A model generated the notes under the pieces. It was not told the origin of the DNA, did no database searches, and saw only the letters and a program-made list of their open reading frames with translations. 6,176 bases of DNA from Chitinophagaceae bacterium UBA4412. Its GTDB lineage: Bacteria; Bacteroidota; Bacteroidia; Chitinophagales; Chitinophagaceae. Numbering within the stretch: the stretch's first letter is position 1; each line of letters opens with the position of its first letter. The translations under genes and the position numbers were made by a program. The stretch lies in the NCBI GenBank assembly GCA_002400445.1, contig DGQO01000295.1:1-6176 (forward strand), in the 5' to 3' direction. Below are positions 6,144 through 6,176 of the stretch, one piece after another.

Positions 6144-6176
6144 AAATATAGAATTGAGAAACAAAAAATGTATTAC

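Overview
The window looks like ordinary chromosome of a Bacteroidota bacterium, probably Chitinophagaceae-like; the exact taxon is inference. Supporting signs are an M28 peptidase with a PA domain and signal peptide, AT-rich start regions without clear Shine-Dalgarno sequences, and sequences resembling the Bacteroidota promoter -7 element TAnnTTTG. I see no insertion sequence, integrase, CRISPR array, tRNA or rRNA.

Layout: (1) 2-208 (+) is the C-terminal half of a small heat-shock protein (Hsp20), closed by a strong intrinsic terminator at 229-264. (2) 291-680 holds a probable small two-helix membrane protein (+, 393-680). Antisense to its 5' part is a short stretch (- strand, 291-443) resembling the 3' end of an M28 peptidase gene. 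(3) 744-2330 (-) is a complete secreted M28 zinc aminopeptidase. (4) 2331-2703 is a 373-bp divergent intergenic region. It carries an attenuator-like set of alternative hairpins with a T-tract, oriented toward the peptidase gene. (5) 2704-5496 (+) is a 930-residue protein that joins N-terminal LGFP-type repeats to a complete calcineurin-like metallophosphoesterase, followed by a very strong terminator. (6) 5694-6143 (-) is rpiB, ribose-5-phosphate isomerase B.

The genes appear to be separate transcription units on alternating strands, so the window does not suggest one multi-gene system. Hsp20 serves protein quality control, the M28 enzyme peptide degradation in the envelope, and RpiB the pentose phosphate pathway. 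The LGFP-phosphoesterase fusion has no recognisable partner gene here. The two most interesting items are that fusion protein and the possible attenuator in the peptidase leader.
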